DNA of 64,000 nt from Verrucomicrobiaceae bacterium (GTDB lineage Bacteria; Verrucomicrobiota; Verrucomicrobiia; Verrucomicrobiales; Verrucomicrobiaceae): contig CANGYJ010000005.1 in NCBI GenBank assembly GCA_947458455.1, positions 310,001 to 374,000 on the forward strand. The letters run 5' to 3'. Positions within the stretch are counted from its first letter, which is position 1. Each line of letters starts with the position of its first letter. A program made the translations under genes and the position numbers. The notes under the pieces are model-generated. The model made no database searches, was not told the origin of the DNA, and worked only from the letters and a program-made list of their open reading frames with translations. Positions 49,324 through 57,507 of this stretch are shown here, piece by piece.

Positions 49324-49753
49324 TCTCAAAGATCGCCTCGACCTCGACGGCGGCGCCGGTCGGGAGCTGGGCGAAGCCGAGGGCGCTGCGGGCGTGGTAA
49401 CCATCGCCGTCTTTGCCGAAGATTTCGTGGAGGAGGTCGGAGCAACCGTTGATGACGAGATGCTGGTCGCTGTACTCGAGCGTGGAATTCACGCAGCCGA
49501 GCACTTTGATGACTTTGAGGCCGTCCAACGTGCCGTGGGTGTCCCAGACGGAGCGGAGGACTTTTTCAGCGCAGTTCTTGGCGGCTTTGTAGCCGTCTTC
49601 GGTGGAGACACCGGCGCCGAGCTTGCCTTGGAGATCGCTGACGTGGCCGGAGGTGAGGAGCTGATTGCCGCTGCGGATGCAGAGGTTGAGGTAGCCGGAG
49701 GCTTGCTTGGTGAAGGTGAGACCGAGGGATTCTGCTTTTTGCTGGGGAGACAT
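49313..49753 (-). CDS. RidA/YjgF-family protein
   Basis: About 146 aa, the longer YjgF-like subtype. The active-site Arg is in H-A-R-S-A-L-G-F-A-Q-L-P, with G-A-A-V-E-V-E-A-I-F-E at the C-terminus. RidA hydrolyses reactive enamine/imine intermediates from PLP enzymes. Start at 49753 (M-S-P-Q-Q-K) is the family-like one. It lies downstream of the AraC regulator on the same strand, with a 95-nt gap. Confidence 0.85.
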   Translation of the reverse strand: MSPQQKAESLGLTFTKQASGYLNLCIRSGNQLLTSGHVSDLQGKLGAGVSTEDGYKAAKNCAEKVLRSVWDTHGTLDGLKVIKVLGCVNSTLEYSDQHLVINGCSDLLHEIFGKDGDGYHARSALGFAQLPTGAAVEVEAIFEIKA

Positions 49754-49848
49754 GGTTGGGATCAAAGTTTCGAGTTGGAGAGAGTCCGATAACGGACCTC
49801 GAAGCCGTTTTCCAATCTTCCGTTCTCAATTTCTTCTCGCGAGGCGTT

Positions 49849-50655
49849 TCACGCCCCTGTCCGCTTCCGATAGGTTGCGGGCGAACTGCCGATGCGTTTG
49901 CGAAAGTGCTGGGAGAAACTGCTTTGATCGACGAAGCCGCATCGCGTGGCGATCTCATTGGCGGAAAGGGTGCTTTGTTCGAGCAGTTTGGCGGCTTCCA
50001 GCACTCGGGTGCGGATGAGGAACTCCTGCGGGGTGATGCCAAAGGCGCTCTGAAAGCGGCGCTGGAGCTGGCGGACGGATTGGCCACACGATTTGGCGAT
50101 GGCCTCGATCTTGAGCGGCTTGGAAAAATCACGCCGGATGATCTCCACGGCCTGCGCCACGGTTTGGAAGACGGGCAGCCTTCGCTCGGCCTCATCGGGA
50201 CGGCGCAGCGTGCCCATGACGCCCTGCACGCGGCCACGACGGTCGTAGATCGGCAGTTTGGTGACGAGAAACCAATCCGGCATGACCTGGCGGTCCCACC
50301 ACAACTCGATGCGCTCGATGATTCGTGCCTGACCGGCGAGAAGGCGCTTGTCGTCATCCACATAGGCCTGCGCCATGGTGTCGGGATTGATGTCGAAATC
50401 CGTGCGACCGATGAATTCGGAGTCGTCGTGCATCTGATAGCGTTGCAGCAGGCCCTGGCTGGCAAACATGAGATGGCCGTCGCGGTTCTTGGCGAAGAAA
50501 TAGACGCCGGGCAGATGATCAAAGAGCCGCTGAAACAGCATGGACGGCTCCAGGGAGGTCATCCACGCATCCCGCTGCTGCTTCCAGCGCCGGATGACCG
50601 CTGTCGATCGCCGCTGACGGTCGCGGGGCTTGAGGGGTGTCGCATTTCGCATCAT
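49849..50655 (-). CDS. AraC-family regulator with N-terminal PAS domain
   Basis: About 268 aa. A PAS domain (L-P-G-V-Y-F-F-A-K-N-R-D-G-H-L-M...F-I-G-R-T-D-F-D-I-N-P) precedes two AraC helix-turn-helices: I-E-A-I-A-K-S-C-G-Q-S-V-R-Q-L-Q-R-R-F and E-I-A-T-R-C-G-F-V-D-Q-S-S-F-S-Q-H-F. It is divergent from the decarboxylase gene with 44 nt between the starts, so it is a likely regulator of that sugar pathway. The ATG at 50655 or 50652 starts it. Confidence 0.88.
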   Translation of the reverse strand: MMRNATPLKPRDRQRRSTAVIRRWKQQRDAWMTSLEPSMLFQRLFDHLPGVYFFAKNRDGHLMFASQGLLQRYQMHDDSEFIGRTDFDINPDTMAQAYVDDDKRLLAGQARIIERIELWWDRQVMPDWFLVTKLPIYDRRGRVQGVMGTLRRPDEAERRLPVFQTVAQAVEIIRRDFSKPLKIEAIAKSCGQSVRQLQRRFQSAFGITPQEFLIRTRVLEAAKLLEQSTLSANEIATRCGFVDQSSFSQHFRKRIGSSPATYRKRTGA

Positions 50656-50699
50656 CTTTGTCGTGACGAGAATGCCCGGCTTTGCTTTGCTGCGCAATC

Positions 50700-51401
50700 A
50701 TGAAACCCATCGTCCAGATCAGCCTCGACCTCACGAACATCGACGAAGCCCTCGAAACCGCCGCTCTCGCCATGCGTGCCGGGGTGGACTGGCTGGAGGC
50801 TGGCACGCCGCTCATCCTCGCCGAGGGTCTGCATGGCGTGCGGGCTTTGAGAAAGGCCTTTCCGACCACGCCGATCGTCGCGGATCTCAAAACGATGGAT
50901 GGCGGTTACCTGGAGGCTGAAATGATGGCCAAGGCCGGTGCCACGCACGTCGTTGTGATGGCTCGGGCACATGCGGAGACGGTAAAATGCGTCGTGAAGG
51001 CCGGCAAGGACTTCGGCTGCAAGGTGATGGGCGATAACATGATCTGCGAGGACATGGTCGCCGGAGCAAAATGGCTCGAAGACCTCGGCTGCGACTACAT
51101 CATCCATCACATCGGCTACGACGAGCGCCGTGGCATCGCCGCTGCCGGCCACCGCATGCCCAGCCCGCTCGATAAACTCCGCGAAGTCGTCCAGGCCGTG
51201 AAAGTGCCCGTGCAAGCCGTCGGCGGTTTGAGTTTGGAACAGGCCATCCAGTGCCCGAAATATGGAGCGCCGCTGGTGGTGCTCGGTGCGCCGCTCACGA
51301 TTGATGCCGATGCTTTCAAGACGGCGGATGGTAATCTCGAAGCCTCGCTGAGAATGATTTGCGAGGCCGTGCATGCGCAGGATGTACCGGCGTTTGCATG
51401 A
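50700..51401 (+). CDS. Orotidine-decarboxylase-fold enzyme: 3-keto-L-gulonate-6-P decarboxylase or hexulose-6-P synthase
   Basis: 233 aa. The OMPDC superfamily motif D-L-K-T-M-D-G-G (D-x-K-x-x-D) supplies the Mg2+ and catalytic residues. Q-I-S-L-D-L at strand 1 and A-V-G-G-L-S at strand 7 (phosphate site) are conserved. KGPDC and HPS cannot be separated by eye. The adjacent medium-chain dehydrogenase and PAS-AraC regulator suggest a small sugar-acid catabolic unit. Confidence 0.8.
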   Translation: MKPIVQISLDLTNIDEALETAALAMRAGVDWLEAGTPLILAEGLHGVRALRKAFPTTPIVADLKTMDGGYLEAEMMAKAGATHVVVMARAHAETVKCVVKAGKDFGCKVMGDNMICEDMVAGAKWLEDLGCDYIIHHIGYDERRGIAAAGHRMPSPLDKLREVVQAVKVPVQAVGGLSLEQAIQCPKYGAPLVVLGAPLTIDADAFKTADGNLEASLRMICEAVHAQDVPAFA

Positions 51402-51468
51402 TCGAACTTTTGACTGATTTAAATGACCTGATTGACCCTTTTGACTCGATTTAAACTTTCTCAAACCT

Positions 51469-52497
51469 ATGAAATCCGCCGCCGTCGTTAACTTCGCGCC
51501 TGAAAAGGGCTCTGTCGAAATCCGTGAGATCGAAAAGCCCACTATCGGTGGCGAGGACGTGCTGCTCGAAGTCGCCAATGTGGGTGTTTGCGGCTCTGAT
51601 TTGCATCAGTGGACCTCCGATCACTCCTGGCCGGTGAATTACCCGGTCGTGCTCGGGCATGAGTTCGGCGGGCACATCATCGAAGTCGGCAAGGATGTGG
51701 AAGGCTGGAAGGAAGGTGACCGCGTCGTCTCCGAGACGGCGGCGATCATTTCCAAAGACAATCCGATGACGCGTCGCGGCCTCTACAACCTCGACAGCAC
51801 CCGCAAGGGCTTCGGCTACGGCGTGAACGGCGCGATGACGAAGTATGTGCGCGTGCCCAGCCGCATTTTGCACCATGTGCCGGATCACGTGCCGTTTGAG
51901 CAGGCCTGCCTGACGGAGCCCTGCTGCGTGGCTTACAATGCCGTCGTCAAAAACGCCCGCATCGAGCCGGGTGATCGCGTGGTCGTGCTCGGCCCCGGCA
52001 CCATCGGTATTCTCTGTGCGGCGATGGCGAAACAATGCGGCGCTCAAGTGGCCATCGTAGGCCTGCAACAGGATGCGCATCGTTTGGAACTCGCTCGCAA
52101 GCATTATGGCTGCGAAGTCATCATCGGCGATGCGAAGCCCTGGGCCATGGAACGTGACGGTCTCGGCTGCGATGGTGTCATTGATGCCGCCGGTGCCAGC
52201 GTCACGCTCAAAATCGCTCTCGACATCGTTCGTCCTGCCGGATGGATTTCCAAAGTCGGCTGGGGCCCGCAACCACTCGGCTTCAATATTGACCCTCTCG
52301 TGCAGAAAAACATCACCCTGCAAGGCAGCTTCAGCCACAACTGGCCGATCTGGGAGCGTGTCATCGCCCTCATGAGCAGCGGCCAGTTTGATGTGAAGCC
52401 CATTATCGGCGGTGTCTGGCCCGTCACTGAATGGCACGAGGCCTTCGAGAAGATGCACAAGGGCGAGGTCGTGAAGAGCGTGCTGAGGCCGGTTTGA
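51469..52497 (+). CDS. Zinc-dependent medium-chain alcohol (polyol) dehydrogenase
   Basis: 342 aa. Catalytic zinc residues are in V-G-V-C-G-S-D-L-H and G-H-E-F-G-G; the Rossmann motif is V-L-G-P-G-T-I-G-I-L. The usual structural-zinc four-cysteine loop is missing: R-R-G-L-Y-N-L-D replaces the C-x-x-G-x-x-x-x-C pattern. Similar to sorbitol/L-idonate/threonine dehydrogenases. It is 67 nt downstream of the decarboxylase and probably in the same operon, ending at a strong terminator. Confidence 0.88.
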   Translation: MKSAAVVNFAPEKGSVEIREIEKPTIGGEDVLLEVANVGVCGSDLHQWTSDHSWPVNYPVVLGHEFGGHIIEVGKDVEGWKEGDRVVSETAAIISKDNPMTRRGLYNLDSTRKGFGYGVNGAMTKYVRVPSRILHHVPDHVPFEQACLTEPCCVAYNAVVKNARIEPGDRVVVLGPGTIGILCAAMAKQCGAQVAIVGLQQDAHRLELARKHYGCEVIIGDAKPWAMERDGLGCDGVIDAAGASVTLKIALDIVRPAGWISKVGWGPQPLGFNIDPLVQKNITLQGSFSHNWPIWERVIALMSSGQFDVKPIIGGVWPVTEWHEAFEKMHKGEVVKSVLRPV

Positions 52498-52531
52498 TCC
52501 TGCGGGCTCAAAACATGCAGCCAAGAACAAG

Positions 52532-52565
52532 AAAAAGGCCAGGAAGTTTAGCTCCTGGCCTTTTT
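52532..52565 (+). terminator. Bidirectional rho-independent terminator
   Basis: AAAAAGGCCAGGA (52532-52544) pairs perfectly with TCCTGGCCTTTTT (52553-52565). It sits between the convergent dehydrogenase and cyclase-like genes. Confidence 0.9.
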
Positions 52566-52587
52566 CGTTCCTGCTGGATGGATGCGG

Positions 52588-54669
52588 CTACTTATCGAAG
52601 AAGCTCTGCTCTTCGCGGTCGCCGACTTTGAGGTAGCGGTAGAAGACTTCGAGCTGAAGGGTGCAGAGGGTCTGGCGGTAGATCGGATCGCTGGCGTCAC
52701 CGGCGGGCCAGTTGGGGCGGCCCGCTTTGAAGGAGCCATCGGGCTGTTGGGCACTGAGGATCTGCGGGAGGAACTGCTGGTTGTAGAACTTCCATTCCTC
52801 TCCGCCAACCTGGAAGAAGGCCTGGGTGTAGTAGTACCAGCAGTAGAGGTTGCAGTTCTTGTTCCAATCGAGCGGCTCGGCGGTCAGAAACTCGTGGAGG
52901 AACTTGATCCCCTTCTTGACGGCGGCGGTCTTTCCGCCATGTGCCATGGTTTGAAGACCCAAGATGCCCACGCCGGAGAGCGACCATTGATTGTAATGCG
53001 CATCACGATTCGCCACGCCAAAGCCACCGTCCTTCGTCTGCTTGGCTTCGAGGTAATCGACCATCTTTTTCACGGCGGAATCGAGACCGTCGATCTTGAG
53101 CTTAGTATTCTTCGCAGCCTTGAGGGCCTGGAATTGCCAACCAGCCACCGAAAGGTCCTCGCGGCTCTTTTTGCCGGCGTAGAAGCCGGTTTCCTGATCA
53201 TACACCCAGCTTCCGCTGTCCTGCTGATTGTCGATGATGATCTTCACACCTTGCTCAAAGGCTTCACGCATGCCGGGCAGGGATTTCGAGCCGAGACGAG
53301 CCAGCGTGTACATCTCACCGAGAGCATAAGCGGCGATGCCGTGCTCATAAACAGGCGCGTTGCCCTTGGTGGACTCGCTGAAGAGCTTCTTCGGATGTTT
53401 CTTCTGCGTCTCGATAAGGAAGAGAATACCCCGGGTGACATTGTCGCCGTAGAAAGGAGAATCGGGCGTCTCGCAGCGGCCGAGATAGCACAGCAGCGCG
53501 AGGCCGGTCATGGCACATTTGTTGTTGCGGCCCCAGGAGCCATCGGGGTTCTGCTTGCCTTTGAGCCATTCAAGCGAGGCACTCACCGCCTGCTCGCACT
53601 CGGGGCTGCCGCCGTTTTGACGGAGCTTTTCCAAACGCTCCTGCGTGCTGCAGCGGCTGCGCATCGAAGGGGGCAGGCTCACGAAACCATTCGCGCCACC
53701 CATGCCGATGCCTTTGCCAAAGCCGCCACCGGCTCCCGCACCGCCGAAGCCGCCGCTGCCCATCGAGCCGCCACCAAGCATGCTGCTGGCATCAGGAATA
53801 TCGAGCGCATCCGGCGGGGCTTCCGGCAGGGAAATATCCGCGTTCACGCTTGTCGTGACGATCTTCTTCATCGGCGTCGTCTTGCTGATGCTGCTGCGTT
53901 TTTTCTGCTGCACCTTGTGCTGGAGATCCTGACTGGCCGCCGCGCCCTGCTGGGTGCCGCCGCCGGGAAGGAAATCGACCTGCTTCTCCTGCATTTTTTG
54001 CGCCACCACGATGAGGCCCATGGCGATGAGGATGCACGCATGGACAAAGATCGAAAGCGTAAGCGAACCACCGCCGACCTTCTTCCACATCTTCACGAAG
54101 GCGTTTTGTGGCTTCGCTGGCTCGATGTGATGAACGGCCTCGGGATGGAAGACCTCGGCGGGACCAAACTCACCGTGGTGATGCGCGGCATCATCGGGCA
54201 CGGCCTGCGCAGGGATCGCGGCCACGGTCGGCGCGGCGGGGACGGGTGACGCCGGGGCGGGGGCGGCAGACACCGGCTTGGCGGGAGCTGGAGTAGCTGG
54301 CGCAGCAGCGGGAGCTGGCGGTGGAGCCACGGCCGGCATCGGCATCGTGGGTGGCGGCATCATGCCGGGCATCTGCGGATAGCCCGGAGGCATCTGGGGA
54401 TAGCCGGGTGGCATTTGAGGATAGCCCTGCGGCATCTGCGGGTATCCCGGCGGCATTTGAGGATAGCCAGGAGGCATCTGCGGATAGCCCTGCGGCATCG
54501 GATAGCCCTGTGGGTAGCCCATGGGCATGCCGGGCATCTGCGGTGGATAGCCGGGAGGCGGCATGTAGCCTGGGGGCATCTGCGGGTAGCCTTGCGGCAT
54601 CGGCTGCGTGGCACCAGGGTGCGGCGGCGGGGGCTGATTGGAGAGATTTCCGGGCTGCTGGGGATTCAT
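52588..54669 (-). CDS. Squalene-cyclase/prenyltransferase-like repeat protein with MPxGYPQ tail and one membrane span
   Basis: About 693 aa. Residues 24-104 are near-perfect repeats of M-P-x-G-Y-P-Q. A Pro/Ala linker leads to a membrane helix (about 203-224: L-T-L-S-I-F-V-H-A-C-I-L-I-A-M-G-L-I-V-V) and a Gly-rich hinge. The C-terminal 330 residues are alpha/alpha toroid repeats (A-S-L-E-W-L-K-G-K-Q-N-P-D-G-S-W-G, Q-T-K-D-G-G-F-G, Q-Q-P-D-G-S-F). Cyclase catalytic D-x-D-D is not seen, so this is a protein-interaction toroid outside the cytoplasmic membrane. Start at 54669. Confidence 0.85.
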   Translation of the reverse strand: MNPQQPGNLSNQPPPPHPGATQPMPQGYPQMPPGYMPPPGYPPQMPGMPMGYPQGYPMPQGYPQMPPGYPQMPPGYPQMPQGYPQMPPGYPQMPPGYPQMPGMMPPPTMPMPAVAPPPAPAAAPATPAPAKPVSAAPAPASPVPAAPTVAAIPAQAVPDDAAHHHGEFGPAEVFHPEAVHHIEPAKPQNAFVKMWKKVGGGSLTLSIFVHACILIAMGLIVVAQKMQEKQVDFLPGGGTQQGAAASQDLQHKVQQKKRSSISKTTPMKKIVTTSVNADISLPEAPPDALDIPDASSMLGGGSMGSGGFGGAGAGGGFGKGIGMGGANGFVSLPPSMRSRCSTQERLEKLRQNGGSPECEQAVSASLEWLKGKQNPDGSWGRNNKCAMTGLALLCYLGRCETPDSPFYGDNVTRGILFLIETQKKHPKKLFSESTKGNAPVYEHGIAAYALGEMYTLARLGSKSLPGMREAFEQGVKIIIDNQQDSGSWVYDQETGFYAGKKSREDLSVAGWQFQALKAAKNTKLKIDGLDSAVKKMVDYLEAKQTKDGGFGVANRDAHYNQWSLSGVGILGLQTMAHGGKTAAVKKGIKFLHEFLTAEPLDWNKNCNLYCWYYYTQAFFQVGGEEWKFYNQQFLPQILSAQQPDGSFKAGRPNWPAGDASDPIYRQTLCTLQLEVFYRYLKVGDREEQSFFDK

Positions 54670-54765
54670 AATGTTTTGCTCCAGATTAAACAGAACCGCC
54701 TCAATACGCCACCCGCAATTTTTGGCGTGACTCATGCCCCGGAAGGCGGCAAAACAGCCGTAGCC

Positions 54766-55671
54766 TTGAATCCTGCCTCCAAACCGCTCCTCGAAGTCCT
54801 TACCTCCGGCGCCGCCTACCTCGACAAAAAGGGTGTCGAGGAGCCACGGCTCAACATGGAGCATCTCCTCGCCCACGTCCTCGGCTGCCGCCGCCTGGAC
54901 CTCTACCTGCGCTTTGCCGAAATCATCCCCGAGGCCGATCTCGCCCCGCTGCGTGACCTTTTGCGCCGTCGCGGCGAAGGCGAGCCGCTCCAGCACCTGC
55001 TCGGCACCGTCGAGTTCTGCGATCACGAATTCATCTGCGACCACCGTGGCCTCATCCCGCGGCCGGAGACCGAGTACCTCGTCGAAATCATCCTCAAACG
55101 TCTCACCGGGTCCAAACCAGCACGCCTGCTCGATGTGGGCACCGGCTCCGGCTGCCTCGGCATCTCGCTGGCTCTCGCCACCAGTTCCGCCGCCCTTCTC
55201 GCTGATGTGAGTGAGGAAGCTCTCGATCTCGCGCGGCTCAACATCTCCCGCATCGCCCCCGCCGCCACGATCCAGACGGTGCGCAGCGATCTCTTCGAAA
55301 AAATAACCGGCACCTTCGATCTCATCGTCGCGAATCTGCCCTATATCCCGCGGGCTGAAATCGCCACGCTCAGCCGCGAGGTGCGCCGTGATCCGCAGCT
55401 CGCCCTCGATGGCGGCCCCATCGGCACGGAGATCATCTTCCGCTTCCTAGAGGATGCTCCCGCGCATCTTTCGCCGGATGGCCTCATCGCCATCGAGCAC
55501 GCCCACGATCAAAGCCCCGCCATCGCCGAAAAAGCCACCGCCCTCGGCTACCGCGACCTCCAAGTCGCCCGCGACCTCGCCGGCATTGATCGCTTTCTCC
55601 TCGCGAAGGCTCCTGAACGCCCCGCCGAGCCTGCTCCAGCCATCGAGCCCCCTTCCCCGCCCACCCCATGA
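54766..55671 (+). CDS. prmC: Peptide chain release factor N5-glutamine methyltransferase
   Basis: About 301 aa from a TTG; a GTG at 54727 is equally possible, and there is no in-frame ATG close by. The N-terminal helical domain (E-E-P-R-L-N-M-E-H-L-L-A-H-V-L-G) and the methyltransferase motifs L-I-P-R-P-E-T-E, L-D-V-G-T-G-S-G-C-L-G-I-S and the catalytic N-L-P-Y-I define PrmC. It methylates the GGQ glutamine of RF1/RF2. The stop overlaps the folP start (ATGA). Confidence 0.9.
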   Translation: MNPASKPLLEVLTSGAAYLDKKGVEEPRLNMEHLLAHVLGCRRLDLYLRFAEIIPEADLAPLRDLLRRRGEGEPLQHLLGTVEFCDHEFICDHRGLIPRPETEYLVEIILKRLTGSKPARLLDVGTGSGCLGISLALATSSAALLADVSEEALDLARLNISRIAPAATIQTVRSDLFEKITGTFDLIVANLPYIPRAEIATLSREVRRDPQLALDGGPIGTEIIFRFLEDAPAHLSPDGLIAIEHAHDQSPAIAEKATALGYRDLQVARDLAGIDRFLLAKAPERPAEPAPAIEPPSPPTP

Positions 55672-56507
55672 CCTGGCGTATCGGCTCCCGCACTCTCGAT
55701 CTCACGCAGCGCGGCCTCATCATGGGCATCGTCAATGTCACACCGGATAGTTTCTCCGATGGCGGCCGCTTCGCCGATCCCGGCCGTGCCGTGGAGCATG
55801 CGCTGGCCATGGTCGCCGAAGGGGCGGACATCCTCGACATCGGCGGCGAATCCACCCGCCCCGGTGCCGAGCAGGTGGGCGAGGCCGAGGAACTCCGCCG
55901 TGTGCTGCCCGTCATCCGTGCCCTTCGTTCGCAAAGCCAGGTGCTCATCTCCATTGATACGATGAAGGCCTCCGTCGCCCGCGCCGCCCTCGATGCGGGA
56001 GCAGACATCATCAACGACGTCACCGGCCTCCGTGGCGATGCCGCCATGGTCCGCCTCGCTGCCAAGAGGGATTGCGGCCTCGTCGCCATGCACATGATCG
56101 GCGATCCGCAGACCATGCAGACCTCGCCACACTACGAAAACGTCGTCAGCGAGGTCCGCGCCTACCTCGAAGAGCGTCTCCGCATCCTCACCGCCGCAGG
56201 CATCGCCCCCGAGCGCATCGCCCTCGATCCCGGTTTCGGCTTCGGCAAGACCCTGGAGCACAATTTGAGCCTCCTCCGCCATCTGCCGCAGCTCGCCATT
56301 GGCGACCGCCCCCTACTCATCGGCGTCTCGCGAAAGTCGATGATCGGCAAAGTGCTCCACAGCACCGACATGGCTGATCGTCACTGGCCCACCATCGCCC
56401 TCACCGCCTACGCCCGCGAACACGGTGCCCGCATCATCCGCGTGCATGAGGTGAAGCCGAATGCACACGCTCTGCGCATGATCGAGGCCATCCTCGGCGA
56501 GGCATAA
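55668..56507 (+). CDS. folP: Dihydropteroate synthase
   Basis: 279 aa. I-M-G-I-V-N-V-T-P-D-S-F-S-D-G-G and D-I-G-G-E-S-T-R-P-G are the two DHPS signatures; D-P-G-F-G-F-G-K and G-V-S-R-K-S complete the pterin and pABA sites. It makes dihydropteroate in folate synthesis and is the sulfonamide target. It is coupled to prmC and ends before a double REP-like hairpin. Confidence 0.95.
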   Translation: MTWRIGSRTLDLTQRGLIMGIVNVTPDSFSDGGRFADPGRAVEHALAMVAEGADILDIGGESTRPGAEQVGEAEELRRVLPVIRALRSQSQVLISIDTMKASVARAALDAGADIINDVTGLRGDAAMVRLAAKRDCGLVAMHMIGDPQTMQTSPHYENVVSEVRAYLEERLRILTAAGIAPERIALDPGFGFGKTLEHNLSLLRHLPQLAIGDRPLLIGVSRKSMIGKVLHSTDMADRHWPTIALTAYAREHGARIIRVHEVKPNAHALRMIEAILGEA

Positions 56508-56510
56508 GCT

Positions 56511-56572
56511 ACAAGGAGCGGGACTTGCCAAGTCCCGTTTCCCTTCGGCACTTGGCAAGTGCCGCTCCTTGT
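56511..56572. repeat. Nested REP-like double hairpin between convergent genes
   Basis: Outer arms ACAAGGAGCGG (56511-56521) and CCGCTCCTTGT (56562-56572) pair perfectly. Inside are GGGACTT-GCC-AAGTCCC and GGCACTT-GGC-AAGTGCC. It may act as a bidirectional terminator for folP and the CBM9-like gene. Confidence 0.8.
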
Positions 56573-56577
56573 CACCT

Positions 56578-57507
56578 TCACCTCTCCGGCATCAACCGCA
56601 GCGTGCCCCACTGCTTCACGTTCGTGCGTTTGTTCTTCTCGCCCGCGAACCAGTCCTCGTGGTGGAAATTCCCGAAGTTGCCCGTGCCCTTCGCTTTCTC
56701 ATCCAGATCCCCCACGGCGAGGTTCAGCCCCATTTTCACCTCGGAAGTCCCCGGCGTGAAAAAACGTCCCGGCGAGAGTTCTAGACACGGATCAAAGCGG
56801 ATCGCCCACTCGATGATGTAACCCTTTCCCTCCGGCAAAACCTTCGTCATGGCCTCCATCGCGCCGCTTTCGATCCATTGTTGGTAAGTGGCCCACGCCG
56901 CCGCATCCGCCCGAGGTTCACCTTCGAGCAAGCCGCCTTTCCCCACGCCACCGAGCCGCGACTTCGTCACGTTGCACACCATCTGCCACGACGAGCCATT
57001 GCCTGCGGCATTCTCATTGGCCTTCCAGGTGTTCGAGGCATTGATCAGGATTTCCATCTCATCGCCAAACCACGGCCAGCCATCCCGCGAGAGCTCATGT
57101 GCCTTCGGATTCTTCTCCGGCAGCCAGCGATCCGTGTCGATGCCGTACAGCACATCGTCCGTCACGCGGAAGGCAAAGTACAGCCTTGCCTCATCATACT
57201 TCACCCACCCCGTCAGCGAGAGATCTTCTTTTCGCGTCGTCGGCGTGAACTGCGCTACCCACCCTTCCACGCCTTCAAACCGCGTCGCGTCCTTCCACTC
57301 CTCTGCTTCGATCACACCATCCACCTTCGGCGTGCTGCCGCGAAAGGCCTTCAGCTCACGAGGCCAGTCGCCGCCGCAAGCATCGGGGAGCATAGAAAAC
57401 ACCCAGGCGGCGGCAATGACGAAGGCCGAATTCCCGAATGACGAAAACAAGCCGACTCCAGCAAATGGTTTCCCGACATTCGTCATTCGCCATTCATCCT
57501 TCCTCAT
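56578..57507 (-). CDS. Exported protein with family 9 carbohydrate-binding-like (CBM9) domain
   Basis: About 309 aa. P-K-V-D-G-V-I-E-A-E-E-W-K-D-A and A-R-L-Y-F-A-F-R-V-T-D-D are typical CBM9-like strands, with G-D-E-M-E-I-L-I-N and Y-I-I-E-W-A-I-R-F later. The ATG at 57507 overlaps the sulfatase stop (ATGA) and has a GGAAGGGGAAG site inside the sulfatase. The first 45 residues, including the hydrophobic export segment, lie in an intergenic-type hairpin repeat. A start at 57393 without signal is the alternative. Confidence 0.75.
   Translation of the reverse strand: MRKDEWRMTNVGKPFAGVGLFSSFGNSAFVIAAAWVFSMLPDACGGDWPRELKAFRGSTPKVDGVIEAEEWKDATRFEGVEGWVAQFTPTTRKEDLSLTGWVKYDEARLYFAFRVTDDVLYGIDTDRWLPEKNPKAHELSRDGWPWFGDEMEILINASNTWKANENAAGNGSSWQMVCNVTKSRLGGVGKGGLLEGEPRADAAAWATYQQWIESGAMEAMTKVLPEGKGYIIEWAIRFDPCLELSPGRFFTPGTSEVKMGLNLAVGDLDEKAKGTGNFGNFHHEDWFAGEKNKRTNVKQWGTLRLMPER
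57411..57490. repeat. GAATGACGAA-family hairpin (read as coding)
   Basis: GAATGACGAA at 57436-57445 and its inverse at 57479-57488, with further AATGACGAA at 57416, form an imperfect inverted repeat like the intergenic copies at 26.8, 61.8 and 63.4 kb. Confidence 0.65.

Noticed and set aside
53645-53932. Proline-rich plus-strand frame opposite the cyclase-like gene
   Set aside because: Antisense of the Gly-rich hinge; no start context and no conservation.
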